DNA of 64,000 nt from Incurvaria masculella (GCA_946894095.1 OX335645.2:18437001-18501000); one strand, 5' to 3'. Counted from the stretch's first letter, positions 10,740 through 23,620 are shown. Notes: generated by a model not told the origin, from the sequence alone. Numbers and translations are program-made.

Positions 10740-11304
10740 AAATGCGGAAAAAGGTCTGTCTGTCTGTTGCGTTTTCACGCCTAAACCGCTGAATTTCGGT
10801 ATAGAGATTGTCTGGACCTTCGGTATAGAGATATTCTGGACTTCGGAGAAGGGGTCTGTCTGTCTGTTGCGTTTCACGCCTAAACCGCTGAATTTCGGTA
10901 TAGAGATAGTCTGGATCTTCGGTGTAGACATATTCTGGACTTCGGAGAAGGGGCTACCTTTTGTGGTAAAAATTAAACTCGAAGGGGGTGAAATAGGGGG
11001 TCTAAGTTTGTATCGGGAAATCGTATACCTTTTGTTGCACCTTGTTAATTTAATTTTGGCTATGTACGAGTATATACATGTAATTTTATTTATATTAATT
11101 AAGGTATTTTTTCTTTTGTATAAATGTTATAGTTTTAATCAGCTTATGTGTGCATAGTTTGTAAATTTTGTCACATGATTCTTCTAGATGCAATAATAAA
11201 CGTTTCTTAATCTTATTCTTATTCGTATAATATCCAGGAAACAATTCAGCCCGACACCAGTCCATAACAACTTTGACCCGAGCGGAGCCGAGTACCTCAG
11301 CTAG
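10740..11304 (+). mobile_element. Helitron-like element, second subfamily
   Basis: The right end has the hairpin-containing GAGCGGAGCCGAGTACCTC and CTAG (11301-11304) followed by T, matching the ends of the three Helitrons elsewhere. The body differs: a 100 bp unit starting GGTCTGTCTGTCTGTTGCG is repeated twice, from 10753 and from 10853. The left end was not located, so the start given is where similarity to the relic at 5.3 kb becomes clear. Open frames on both strands simply translate the 100 bp repeat. A separate insertion interrupts the element at 11028-11222. Confidence 0.65.
11028..11222 (+). mobile_element. Retroinsertion inside the Helitron-like element
   Basis: A 195 bp AT-rich block is flanked by the 7 bp direct repeat TCGTATA (11021-11027 and 11223-11229). 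The related relic at 5.3 kb reads straight across this point as CATATAATATCC. The block contains AATAAA and ends in a T/A-rich tail, which suggests a 5'-truncated non-LTR retrotransposon 3' end. The parent family is not recognised. Confidence 0.55.
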
Positions 11305-12499
11305 TATACAATAATTTCGGATTCTATGGGAATTTTATGGTTTTTGTTCCGTCGTTGCGTTGATGTACAGTACGCGCCAAACTTAAATGCGCTTCGCGGG
11401 TACTAAAAACGCCCTCGAGACAAGAGCATACAGTACACGCGCGAGCTTCAGAGGCACATTTTATGTTTGGCGCATATTGCAACTATATTGCGAGGAAAAC
11501 TAGAGCATAATTTTTGGAACGCCTGGCTCAGTGCAATAACGTGATCATGACTGCTGTATCTGAAAGAATATTTTATGCAGATTTTGCAATATATTATTAA
11601 ATTTAAATTTAATAATATAATAATATATAAAAAGAGACAGCATCATAACCAATTTAATAATTGAAAATATTATTGTTATTATCTGTAAAAAAAATTGTTT
11701 CCATAATTTTTTTTTCAATGTTTGATTTTATTTCAATATTCTATAATAACTGACGGAATTTATAAAATTGACAATATTGTGTAATGTGTGTACAGCTATA
11801 GGTATCAATTATTATTACGTATATCTTTATTTTCACATTATAAACGTATTTTTTTCACATATTTACACAAACAAAAAACTAAAAATAAAACGCAGAAATG
11901 GTGTCTTCACCACCGGCGGTGAGAGGGGGCCTCCCTTCAATTATTATTATTATTATTACCGCCCTAACAATGTTTGCGCTCGCGCAGTCGGAGCGTGCGG
12001 CGCCGGGAGGGTGCAGGGGTGCGGGGTGAGGGGTGCGGGGGCTCGCAGCACCTCGCCGCCCGCCCCGCACCCCCGCCCTCACGATGTCTATCGCCAGTGC
12101 GCGCCTGAGCGATTTATTTTCTATGCCCTGACCGATTTATTTAGCGCCCACGAACTGGCGCGCCCTTTCAACGACTATCCAAATATCTATTGGCTAGCTT
12201 CGTTCGCTCATTATAACAATACAATGTTTGATGTTAACAGTCCGGTTACCTGTTGCAATATTGTACAATTCGTGTATTTATATTTAAGTATGCATTGCTT
12301 TATTAGAACATCATCTATTAATAAGTAAATAATATTTATTCCAGAAGCATAAAAAAAAAAAATTTCTTTTTTATCTGGTTATTTCAAAAAATATGACATT
12401 CAGTAAAAAAAGAAAAACCATTATAAAGTATATTCTGAACTATAATTTTTTCTTTTAACATTAACTATTGGTTCATGTTAAAAAAGCAGTGTTTATGAA
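11305..12499. other. AT-rich sequence with a GC island at about 11960-12180
   Basis: Long AT-rich runs (11580-11720) are followed by an (ATT)n microsatellite at about 11939-11957 and then a short GC-rich island. Within the island the word CGATTTATTT occurs at about 12109 with an adjacent second copy at 12132, giving two Hox-like TTTATT sites 23 bp apart. The 186-codon frame through this island has an AT-rich low-complexity start and no domain, so it is not called. Confidence 0.35.
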
Positions 12500-12666
12500 G
12501 AGGTAGATGGCAGGGTCATTCGCCCTGGCTGGTACTATCGCATTGAATTATCGATGGTTGAATCGTCAAAGAGTCGAAGCGTCATCAAGTCTGTATTTTT
12601 CGTCCAGTTGCAAGGTCCTCGCAGGTCGCCTCGATCAGCAATCCATGTCCAGTCACTTAAAACTAG
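12500..12666 (+). repeat. SINE body relic
   Basis: Diverged blocks GGCTGGTACTATCGCATTGAA, then GTCCAGTTGCAAGGTCC and CAATCCATGTCCAGT are in SINE order. The head is missing. Confidence 0.55.
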
Positions 12667-13771
12667 GTTGTTGAATAAAAAACTAATATTTTATCATAAA
12701 AAGTAGAAATAAATAAATATCGTATGTTACACAATATGGGTATGCTCAAGGTGAGATAAATGTAATGCTTAGTACTTATCTATAGATACTCATCTTAAGT
12801 CGACGTGTATGTACATTTGAAAGTTTTATTTAATCCATATTGGTACACAATGCCCGCTCAGAGCCGGCTCTGCTGGCTCTGGGAGTCCCAATCTCTCCCA
12901 TCGGCAATTTGGTAATAAAATGAAAATGCGTTTACCTCCTTATCTGCTATCCGTTCTATATAAACATTACTACGCCCGTTCCTTATAAGTCGCAAGCCCA
13001 TGAAACTTTCGTGCCAACCCGAACCTTCGCACGAGAGAATACGGCTCGTTAAAATGTGTAAAGCTAACGAGAAAAATAATCTCCATAGGAATAAGAGTCA
13101 GATTGGTTTATTTTGTAATTCGCGAGTTTTAATCGCTAATCTGCCGTGACTCTGGCAACTTTGCACCTCATCGCTCGAAGCTGCGGTGTATTTTCGCCCG
13201 CAGCTCACGGCGCGGATACAAAAAATTTTACCCTGAGATAAGGTTTGTTTGGGCAGCGCGATTCGATTCGGTTCTGTTCTTTTCTTATTATGATATTCTT
13301 GCTGATGCTTATTTCGTCAGCTGGTACGGGGTGAAACCAGTGCCCGCAAGGCAAGCGCAAAGATTGATGATACTTTGACATAATAACTAAAAAAACAATA
13401 CTTCTTTTTTTAAGTAGAAAAACATGAAATATATAGCTAAAACTTAAAAACTAACGTTATAAGATCACCTTGACGTCAAAATGAATGGTCGATTTTTTGC
13501 TAACTCGGTACTATTTAATTTGAATAGTTGTAAGTTATTCCGGCATGGCACTGTGACAGGGCATCGGCTAGTCATTGCACTTAACACTGAAGCAAGCTGT
13601 TTTCGCGAAATACAATACCGAGTTTACCTCATTTTGAAAGTTACTGCCTAAGCGTTGATGCAGGCTATTTGGTGTTTGACTTACGTGATAGATGACTCAT
13701 CCCGTTACGAAAGCTTACAACGAACGGTTCGAGGAGTCAATTAATACATAACTGTAATTCCCTAAAACTAA
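12667..13771. other. Unique sequence, no gene recognised
   Basis: Mixed composition. A 12 bp palindrome AGAGCCGGCTCT lies near 12860, and GC-richer patches lie at 12960-13050 and 13130-13210. No motif supports a gene. Confidence 0.4.
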
Positions 13772-13930
13772 ACTCCGATTGCACGAAGAGACGGCTGAGT
13801 TAATCAATGTTCAAACATGTCACTTTTAGTGAACCGCATGGAGTTTTTTCTATACTGTCCATACAAAGCGACGTGTTTAATCATACGTTGACGTTGATTT
13901 TGATTTTTTGTCCTTTCGTGCACTCGGCCC
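13772..13930 (+). mobile_element. TAA-flanked miniature element, copy 1
   Basis: A 159 bp non-coding element has imperfect 21 bp terminal inverted repeats sharing TGCACGAA and GAC, flanked by TAA (13769-13771 and 13931-13933). A second copy interrupts a SINE at 44154-44313. The TAA (TWA-type) target duplication and GGGCC-like ends suggest the PIF/Harbinger superfamily. The transposase that moves it is not in this window. Confidence 0.6.
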
Positions 13931-16900
13931 TAAGCCCTATTTCTTGTTCGTTTCTATTCTGTGCAGCACGGAGCAGCCAGCCCGAACAAAGACATAGTGT
14001 TGCGCTCTGTGTTTCGTGATTGTTTCATCGAGTGGCGATGCGGAGATAGCGCGCGCCTGCATCGCCCCGCCCGCGCTTTTTTCGCCGCTCCGAGCTCGCT
14101 CCAATAACAATGGAGCGCAATCTGTAAACGATATAATTGATGTTGGTTAAACATCTCGGGGAAATGTTGAGGGGCGAGCGAGAGATCGGTAGAGTTTAAG
14201 GGCCCGTCAGTATAAGAAACACAAACTGAATTCACAAATCATTTGAAAACCACCATTTCAGTTAATTTTCTGTGGTGTTTAATATCAAGCAACGAATATC
14301 TGTGTTGGCAGGTTTTTGTTTTTTTTTATGAAAACTTAGCATATTTTCTTTTATCTTTGGTTTGATAAAATGATGTGAAAACCGTAAAAATTTCATAGAA
14401 ACTGCTTTGCTGAGGCGGTTATTAAGACCCACGGAGATCGTGCTAAGGACATACAGAGTTGATTTCTTAAATCGTTTTATAGGTAATGGGATGTTATGGG
14501 TTGAATAACATAATAATTTTTAAAGGTTATTTCCATATTTGTGGTAAATTATTTTAACCTGCTCTTATATATTTGAAATGTTTAAATGTTTGAAATTACT
14601 GTGGTTTTATAAACATAGGATGAAATTTAGAGAATTTATTTTATGCGATTTAATCTCGAGCCAAAACAATGCCTTGTTAACATACATACATCTCCAAGAT
14701 GCAGGTTATCAACAAATTACAAAAAACGTGTTTTAATCGTTCCCTTGAAAATCGATTATGGAGAAGCATTAAATATTCAGTGCAAACTTCCTTACATACA
14801 CAAATTGAGCACCTGCAAAAATCACACTTTTTTGTGTGTAAATTTTATCATCATCATTTTAGTGTCATCTTATATTTTGAAACACGAAATCTGTATATTT
14901 CGTTTAACCATTTATTAACCGGGGCTTTTAGATAAATGATGTTTCTAAAAAATCCAGATTTCTCTTGATTTCATATGCGAAATACTTAAATGCTTTAATT
15001 GGTTTGGCACTGGCAACTTTTTGAATAACGTGAGTTTCTCCTTGCTACAATATTGATGTTGGAGCGTGTAGGTGCCTCATGAATAGGGTATCAGTTGCAA
15101 TTCTTAGGCGTATAATATATGTTTGACATGTTATTGCTATTTTTGCTAAATACATTGTTATTGTTTACAACGTAATGAACACAAAACGAAAACCCAAATT
15201 TTTACCTTTTTGATATAGGAGCGGGAGGATTTATTAACTAATAGCGAAGAGCCTTTAAGTATTTTCTTAGTTTTCTTTTTCTTTTCATTCTCGTGGCAAG
15301 GCAAAGTCCGCGTATTTACAGCGTGTTTCTGTTATGAATATTATATGTATGATATCGCATTTTCAAAGAAATTAGGTAATTAAATACTATTTGAGTGAAC
15401 AGATGGGAAGTTCATTTACTGAGTGTTTCGTGGGTGGTTTAGTTTAGAAAATATGTATAAAGTAATAATTTAAAAAGTACTTGCTTCACGTCCTGTAACC
15501 ATACAATATATATTTATTTATTACATAAAAAACGTGCTATACTATATGCCATACGTGTGTAACTATTAATAACCACGAGATTCTACGTCCTCACAAGTTT
15601 TGAAAGAGTTAAAAGTCTTGAATGAATCTCAAAACGTTTACGTGTGTAATAGACAAACTTAAACGGTTTTATAAAGCAACAGACGTTTTCACAGATTCCA
15701 TATTCAAACGTTCGAAATGTGCGTGACGAGGTGACGCGACCGCGAACACGTTGGAGGTGCGAAATTTTTCGCGTGCATTAGAATCTATTTTGTCCCAAAT
15801 AACTCAACCGCTATCGATCTTCAGGGCCTCCTCCATCTTCTTATTATTTTTGTTTGTATACTTTGTGGGCATGGTATTTTGCACTTTTTAGCAATATATA
15901 AGCAAAATACGGAAATAACGTATGATATAACATGATCTTTTAAGGTGAACTAGTAAACAAACGTGGACTTTCGTGACTAATGACTTGATGATTAAAAATG
16001 TTTTTGATAATATTAATGATTTCCTTTCCACTTAACAATCCAACTAAACATACTGTTTGCTGTCTTTCTTATTATATTTTCTTTTAGATTAGTTATTCAG
16101 CCGTTTCGTGTCTTGTCTGGCCACCTCCCTCGGCCTAATTACTTTAAAAACATGTTTATATTGCTTGGGCTTCCATATGAAAGTCTGGCTTAGATAATAT
16201 AGTGCTGGCACAAGAATCATTATTAGGAACTTGCTTGCGATGAAAGTATCTATAATGTTCATGTGTGACGTAAGGTGATCGTTGACCTAAGCATTACAAA
16301 ATATGCTTTAGAATATTTATATAGCATATTTATATAGTTACATAAAAAATATGAAAACAAAAGCTTACACATGGCATAATTCTCCGCTTCTTCCTATAAT
16401 ACCCTTAAACGGATGGCCTTCTTGAAACATCTAAATATAAAAATAAAACTGTAACAAGATGGTCTTAAGTAAATATTAATGCAGCTCTGCGTCATCGCAT
16501 AATTATTTTCATTTCTACGAAATCCGGAAGTGAGGGCGAAAAAATGTGCTCACAGGAGACATTAGCCGCGCAATTTATGTGAAAAAATATTTTGTTTTTA
16601 ATTACCTGTACCATTTTTATGAAGTTTTTTTACGTGAATATAATTTATAACCTACAAAAATATTTTCCCTTCCATTATAGTCAGGCCTTAAACGTGAATA
16701 TTTTTTAAATAAAGGTTCTTGTCTCATTTAAAAGAACATACTTCCTAACGATTAGGTAGTTGTTAAGGATCACATAGAAAGTATTATGCAGGGTCTGCTC
16801 AAGCAATATTTGCTGTATTATTCTGGTTGCCTCCGTCAACTCTGGCAAGTATGACTTTGATATTATTATTATTAGGAAACAAAAAACGCTTTTTTGTGAC

Positions 16901-18537
16901 CCCAAATATCTTCACTGAATTGGATTAAAGATTTAAAATAATAATATTAATCATTTTATTCCAAGCAATTTCATTCATACATATTTTTAGATAATGAAAT
17001 AATTAAATTCATATTATTTCTATTTTGCCACACACGTAGTCACTCATTTTAGGCTCTCGTGAAAATTTTATGAAATGCATTCTTTGTCCATTGGCCAAGG
17101 CACAATTTTGCACGACGACTGCCAGCGAAATCGTCTTTCAGGCCATAACGTTTCCCTACCCCTTAAAGTTATGCGAATTTAATCAATTTATTTTATCAAT
17201 TGAGAAGACTTAATTAAATGTCCGTATATTATTATTTTTATGTAAACATCTGTATTTTAAAAAAAACTAAAATTAAGGTAAAAACAGACAACATTTTTTT
17301 TCATGTTTTTTAGATAATATTTTCCAATATAAAAGGAATACATATAAAAAATATATATAAATACGTAGATTTTGACAATATATTTTAGAATCAAAAATTT
17401 CAAAAACCTAGTAAAACATTAAGAGCATGTAAACAGTTATCACCTGGAGTATGTGGACTCGATAAAGCAACGACTCTCTTAAAGGATAAACATAACAATT
17501 CTCAAAATTGGAAAAGCAATGGGGCAGACGGAAAGTCCCGGAAAAATACAAACATATTTTTAAGACTATGAGTTCAGAATCACTTATAGCCCTTGTTAAA
17601 ATAACTCATCTCCACCCACAGTGCGATGCAAGAGAGATAGTATATACCGGTACCATTACTTAAACGTATTTCTAGTGTTACAAAATAAAAAGATGCAGAA
17701 TAGATAGAGATATTAACTACTTAAAAAAATACTATTTCAATCCTTGCATAACACATTTTCTATTGGTAAGTAAAAACATAATTAGTAAATACGGGTTAGA
17801 ATTAAGTGAATGCAGTGGCAATACAAAGAATGGGTTTTTGCTAACTCGTATTTTTGCGCTATCACCTACAATTCAAAACGTGAGTCGACCGTCGTATTTA
17901 GAACCCAGACGAGGAGCTTCAATCTAATCTCAACGCGTAGCAAATTTGAGTAAAGACACGCCATTCAAAATCGTTGTGACATTATGAGTGCTCGAACCGC
18001 CGCCGCCGGTTCATCGATCTTTCAAAAATTCCAATTTTTTTTTATTTCCAAAAGTTCGAGACTGAAAAATTTAATGGAGACGTTGTTGTTTTATGCCATG
18101 CAACGTAAATTCTCAAGTTCTTATTCTAATAATTGTGTAACTTAGTTTGTCATATTTATTATTGTGAAATAAAGAGAACGTTTCAACTTGGCCTTAGATA
18201 AATATTTTATCTAAGACCTTGACATTTTATAGGTCACGAAATATATCTCTATTATTTCAAAATATGTTTTTGATGAGATTCAAGTATCTGATGCCTTGCG
18301 GAATAGTTCACAGCCCCTGCCAACACCGTCTGCAGCAGGTAGATGGCGTTGCTCCCTCGAGCGTGGTGACTCAAAATTTCCGGCCCGGGGACGCGGCGGG
18401 CGGGCGGGCGGGGCGCGGTGCGGGCGGAACCTCCACCGCGCGCCATGTTTACAAATCGCGCGCGATCCATCATCTCCTCTCAGCACGCCATAGCGACCCA
18501 TACACGTATCGACTTGCTCAGGGATCTGTTCGCCAGA
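13931..18537. other. Long unique AT-rich stretch with small GC islands
   Basis: No gene or interspersed repeat was recognised. A GC island at about 14020-14115 contains GAGATAGCG at 14043-14051. The stretch 14260-17900 is strongly AT-rich with scattered 60-90 codon frames lacking motifs. A second small GC-rich block lies at about 18370-18470 beside GAACCGCCGCCGCCGGTTC (about 17994-18012). Confidence 0.4.
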
Positions 18538-18790
18538 TCTGGGGGTCCATTCAAGTAAGAGTGAGTTCCAGTTCGGGAGTGAATTAACCTAAAAATAGCT
18601 GGGAAATATATTATTATTTAAATAACGGAACCATTATTTATATTTCCAACGTATTTACGGGACAGCCCAGATTTTTACCTAACTGTAATGATGTTCAAGA
18701 AGTGTGGAAACCTTGACTATTTAAAAAAGTGAGTTGATATTTAGTGACGAATTCGAACTCACTCTTGCCCTGAATGGACCCCCTGGTCGC
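18538..18790. repeat. Imperfect inverted repeat, arms about 40 bp
   Basis: The left arm near 18538-18580 contains GGGGTCCATTCA, then AAGAGTGAGTTC. The right arm near 18744-18785 contains the reverse complements GAACTCACTCTT and TGAATGGACCCC in inverted order. About 165 bp separate the arms. It could be a miniature element with terminal inverted repeats, though no target duplication was found. Confidence 0.55.
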
Positions 18791-21700
18791 CGGGCGAGAA
18801 TGATAGTGTGCTACAGTTTTACAAGATGTGTCCGGCGAGCGAACGACGGATCGATCCGCCGGCCTTTACATGCATGCTCTCTTACCTCCTTTCCACCTCA
18901 ATTTACGTTTCCACCTTTAACTTGCGATCGGTCCTCTGTATGTAACTCACATAATCAAGGAGCGTCTATCTGATAACAAGCCCATTCATTAAAATTATGA
19001 TTACCACTCTCACATTTTTGAAACTATGTTCGCGCGTTTGACGAATTATGTATACGGGAAAAAGTGTCCGAGCAACACTTTTGTTGTCTCAGACCGGTAA
19101 CATCGTTACCTGTCTCTTTCTTCGCTCGCCCTTTTCTTCGTGAAAAAGAAGACAGATTAGTTGACAACCTTCGAGCCGTAATACAATACGATCATTGGAA
19201 CCGAAATGCACCAATGCGCTCTGCAACAATTTGCATCCATTTCATTATAATAGGCACCTAGCGCTTTAAGAGTTTCTCGTGTTTCACTTAAAAACTTGGC
19301 TTTTGAAATGTTATTCCGTCCGAATTACTTGAGGAAATAAATAATACACCGGAAAATCTTCGATCCTACCGGCTGACCCACGAAGGCTCGCGTAATTTAA
19401 TTTTGAATAAAATAGTTAATTGAAAACTGACATTGGCTTGTGTAAAAAAAGATAAAAAACGAAAATAAATCACAATTTATTATAAAAGAAGACTCCAACG
19501 CTAAGAATTCACAATATAAAAACTTTAAGTTATTCCTGAAAGCTCCCCCAGTGTGCTAAAACGTCTCCGTTTAGCCTTCACAAACAATTCTATAAGTAAG
19601 GCTAGGAAATTGACAGACAGATAATCTCCCGGCTCTGCAAACAAATTATCTCAAAAAGGGCTTCCGTCGATTGAAAGCTGCCACTCTCGCTCACATTATG
19701 TTATTAAGGAATAAATTGGAGACCGCTCGGGGCGGGGCGGCAGGCGCGCGGCGGCGGCGCGACGGCGGCGGGCCCGCGAGCGGCGCGGAATATAAATTAC
19801 AGATTACCAACTCTCTCTTTCTCTTCCACAATTTTTCATTTTTCAGACTTCTCGATGGAAATTACTCACATATTAGCGCGTTATTGCCTATCGTCCTCTC
19901 GCAAAGATTTCACCGCAGCAAACTGCCACTGAGAGATTCTACGAGTATATATAAAAATATAGTGATATATATTTATTAAACAAACAACCTTGGCAAATAA
20001 AACATCGCATTGAGACGAACTATTGGTTATTTCATCTTCTTTTAAAGAGTTAAAACATTTTTTTCTACTTATGTAACATTTCTTTTTACTTATGTAATGT
20101 GATTTATAAAACGTATGACCTGGGAGCTGCGAAGATCAGAAAAATATTTCGACCAAGCAAACAGTTTACAGTGGAAGACTGTCTTATGAAAATTTAGAGT
20201 AGTTTCTCTGTGACGTCCTCGTAAGTGACAAAGTAATGTCCATGCGACAGCTTTCTGAGCAAATTGCACGAACAATGGATAACAAAAAATGAGTTGGTTT
20301 TCTGTCTACTATTTTGACATGCACGACATACGAATTTAACCAATTGTAGAATATTTACATAAGATAATGTAACATTGTTAAGGCAAAAATGCAGTATCAA
20401 TGAATTGATATAGCTTGCTAAATAATCGCTTTAAAAGGCTTAACAGAACCGTCGCTGACATCCGACTCCGCCCAAAAAAGACATCTTTCCATTTCCGAAG
20501 GGCGGGCGGCGGCGCGGGGCGGGCGGGGGCAGCGGATCACAAACTCCGTAAATTATTCCGCAAACAAACTCCAGTTAAAACGCCTGCGAGTCGGTCGGGA
20601 GGTGGCGAAGTGATACCATTATTCATGTTAGATTTCATATTCCGTGATACAGCACAAATACAATCGGGCGCTGCCACTTTATATTCTCCGGGAGTCCGTT
20701 GCTTCATTTCCTGGCTGCATACTCGTCGGCCGCCCTCACCGCCCCCCCTCCTCGCCCGCCCGCCCGCCCAGCGACCGCCCCGCGCCCGCCCAGCGACCGC
20801 CCCGCGCCCGCCCGAGATGTGTTTCGGATATTTTGTCTGCGCTACTTATGTGAGCCGCCACCCGCTGGGCTACGTGCCGTCGGCCATCGCCGACGCCGGG
20901 TGCCGGCACCGTTTCGTAACTGATGAGCTTCAACCTCGTACCACTTCATTATGTTAAGGGGTGGAAGTAAGTTTTCAAGTCTAATAAAAAAGTACATGAT
21001 TTAGATTCAGATTGAGATTCTTTATTTCCTCCATTAGATGTATATTGCACACTCGGATTCATCATTTTCCTGTCGGTTCGATTACTTCTGGCGAAGAAGA
21101 GCCAACAAGAAACTTCGTCAGGTTGGTCATTGTATTATTTTTTTCCATTGATACTTACAAACTAGTTCACAGTGACTGATTGATACTACTGCTCACAAAG
21201 AACATTATTGTAAGAACATTATATACATTGGTGAAGAGCAAACTCTTTCCTACGATAATTACATCTTATTCTAAATCAATAGGAATTATGTTCTGCACAG
21301 GCTTAACTATTTACGAGAACAAATTTTCTTTTCATTCAATAAGACGGGTGAAATATATTTATTGGACATGAAAATATGTTAATTAATGAGTCATTTAGAC
21401 TTACAAAATATAAAATATTTAAATAAATTTTTCGTTCCAAAGCAATTTAGTCGAGGTTATTATACTCGCTGCATTTTCTCGCTGTATAGCCTGTCCGATC
21501 ATTTGTCTAAAATAACTTCCAGAACGACAATCCCTTTAGTTTAAATAAGATATTTTCACAGGTGCAACATCACCAATATTCCTCATGAAATCTGTCGTCT
21601 TGGCGATGACCTGATACTTGTGCATATCTTTGAAAATGTAACTATGGGTCCATCTTACCAATAAAGATTAAAAATGGTGTAGTGCACATTTTCGTTGTAC

Positions 21701-21949
21701 AAAAAAAGTGTGAAAGTCATTAAAGATGCTGCTTTATATGCTGATACATGGAATAAATACAATAAAATTTTTTCCTTAGGTTGGTGCACATTTTTCAAAT
21801 AAATATATATTTTTCTATTATTGGATATGCAGTTGGTTTTTGATAGACAAACAATTAAGACGCGTTGTATTTTTAACCCGATTTTTTTATTTTGTTAACG
21901 GCTAACGAGGTTGTATTACATTTTGTGTTAAAAATAAAATTAAATGCAG
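18791..21949. other. Unique sequence with GC islands at 19.73-19.80 and 20.49-20.93 kb
   Basis: Two GC islands are embedded in AT-rich DNA. The frame at 20415-20957 (180 codons) runs through the second island and is Pro/Arg/Ala-rich without domains, so it is explained by base composition. A T-rich patch at 21000-21050 (TTTATTTCCTCCATTAG) could be a reversed LINE tail but is not diagnosable. No gene was recognised. Confidence 0.4.
20757..20815 (+). repeat. 22 bp GC-rich tandem repeat, about 2.6 copies
   Basis: The unit CCGCCCAGCGACCGCCCCGC plus two bases is repeated in tandem inside the GC island. It contributes Pro/Ala/Arg repeats to open frames in several phases. Confidence 0.75.
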
Positions 21950-22560
21950 TGCCGAACTGTAATGCTAGAGAAGCGTATGAAGATTCTGCTTTGAAGAAAA
22001 TAGCCGTTTGCAACTGGTAAAAGCAGTATCGCAAAGGCTCAGCAAATGTTGGATCAAGTAACTGAATACCAAGAATTGCTCAAATGCATAATCGGTGACA
22101 AATCAGAGTTCGTCCTAATTATTGCAGACTCCAAAAGAGCCAAGGTACAAAAAAACACGTCATGTTTGATCGAAAGTCAAGGATCTCATTGTCTACTATT
22201 TTTGTCAATCACAGTATGAATGTATACCACGAATTGCTACTATGAGATTACATTATCAACAAGGAGTTTAGTTTAGATTTTAGAAGTTTTAAGTTATTTG
22301 GGTAAGACCATCCGCTAAAAAAACAGTATTGTGGAAGAACAATTCCACCGATTGAATCATGATAACGCGCTCCCGCCTCTAGATTGTCTTTCTGTTCGCG
22401 TTATTTTGACAAAAACCAGTCGATATTGATGCCACCGTATTCTCCTGACTTGGCCGTACTTTTCCTGTTCCTAAAGATGAAGAGAACTTTGAAAGGATGA
22501 CGTTTCGCGCCCGAATAGGTGATAAAGAAAGAACGAATTGCTGAAGAACCTGAGCCCCTA
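21950..22560 (+). pseudogene. Mariner-type transposase relic
   Basis: Conceptual translation, in shifting frames, shows landmarks of a mariner (Tc1/mariner superfamily, D,D34D) transposase in the right order. These are a GD-containing segment near 22092 in the place of the first catalytic Asp, a FDRK segment near 22165, HDNA near 22358 (second Asp), and PPYSPDLA followed by an FLFLKMKRTLKG segment near 22430-22490. Spacing between the first and second landmarks is about 88 codons, as in mariners. Several stops and frameshifts break the frame, so it is dead. Terminal inverted repeats were not found. Such transposases cut and paste DNA at TA sites in the nucleus. Confidence 0.7.
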
Positions 22561-23171
22561 TTCCGACTTGTCACCTAAATTGGCCTTTACGGAACTTCGA
22601 AGTTACGTAAAAACGTCATATTCCATGAAAATGTTTCTACTTCTTATGTGGTTCTACTTCTTCAATCTTTCAAAATCAAACTCGGACTACAAATTTGTAT
22701 GAAAACGCGGAGTCGGCGTAAACGGTAACGTCGACGTATTTATGACGACGACACGTTAGCTGTCAAATTAATACCGGATGATTTGCGGAATTTCGTGGTT
22801 TGATTACGTTTGAAAACTTCCTGGTTGAAAGCTCTTGCCGGCAAACAGTTCCATATTTAATTTAAAAATTATGCAACAACAAGAAAATTAGGTAAATTCG
22901 ATCTTAAATAAACAGGGTGAAAATACCATTATTTTTTCCGTTAACTCCAAAGTTGAGCGGCACGGATAGCTCGACCTGCATTCGAGCTCCACTAATCGTG
23001 TCCCCTCCCTCGTCCGTCCTCTTTGCAAATCCGGGGCTTTATTCTCCTCGCGGGCGAGCGCCGCGCAAAACTCCCGCTCTGAATGCCGCGTCGCGCTGAT
23101 AAACCGTCGTTCATTTTGTTTAAGCAACTTTGCTAAATGTCATACACTCATTCGAATGCATTAACCGACTG
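22561..23171. other. Unique sequence with a GC-richer patch
   Basis: After the mariner relic no element was recognised. A CG-containing patch at 22960-23105 shows no gene-level evidence. Confidence 0.4.
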
Positions 23172-23600
23172 GACATATTAACAGTGCGGGTGGGCGCGGC
23201 GCGCGCCGCAACTGCCGAGCTGGATTAAAAGTTCGCACTCGGCGTGCTCGGGAGCGTTCAATAAAGTTGTTTGGTCGTCGGCGATTTCGTTGTGCTCTTA
23301 TTCCGTGTGCTCGTAAGGACAATGACCGTGCGTGTTTGTTTATATGCAGGCAATATTCTATCGGAGATTTTAAATTTGGATGTGTATTTTATATTAGATC
23401 TTTGCTAACTAATTACAAGAGATATTTGATGAGATCTTGATATTTATCAAAGATATTACCTTTTTGGAATAAGAAATAACGCGAAGAACATTGAAATTAG
23501 AAAAAAAGGATGGCCAATATACACGTAATGAAGAGTAGAAACATAGCATAAAATACAGGCTTATTAATAATTAAAGGAGTTTTGGTGGACGTTTTATTTT
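23172..23600 (+). repeat. Local duplication, first copy (segments A and B)
   Basis: Segment A (about 23172-23313) reappears at 23621-23761. Segment B (about 23316-23600, starting AGGACAATGACC) reappears at 24428-24768. The core of A (23217-23313, from GAGCTGGATTAAAAGTTCGC) is almost unchanged in its second copy, whereas B is clearly diverged. The order A, B, A', extra 666 bp, B' implies tandem duplication followed by insertion or unequal loss. No coding frame is shared. Confidence 0.75.
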
Positions 23601-23620
23601 AGGACATGAGAGTCATACAC

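Noticed and set aside
10620..11157. Opposite-strand frames of 103 and 154 codons with internal repeats
   Set aside because: Both are read from the same 100 bp tandem DNA repeat. A real protein would not be open on both strands for this reason.
11768..12328. 186-codon plus-strand frame
   Set aside because: It starts in AT-rich low-complexity DNA, crosses an (ATT)n run and a GC island, and has no recognisable motif.
20415..20957. 180-codon plus-strand frame
   Set aside because: It runs through a GC island, Pro/Arg/Ala composition follows base composition, and overlapping frames in other phases are equally open. No domain.
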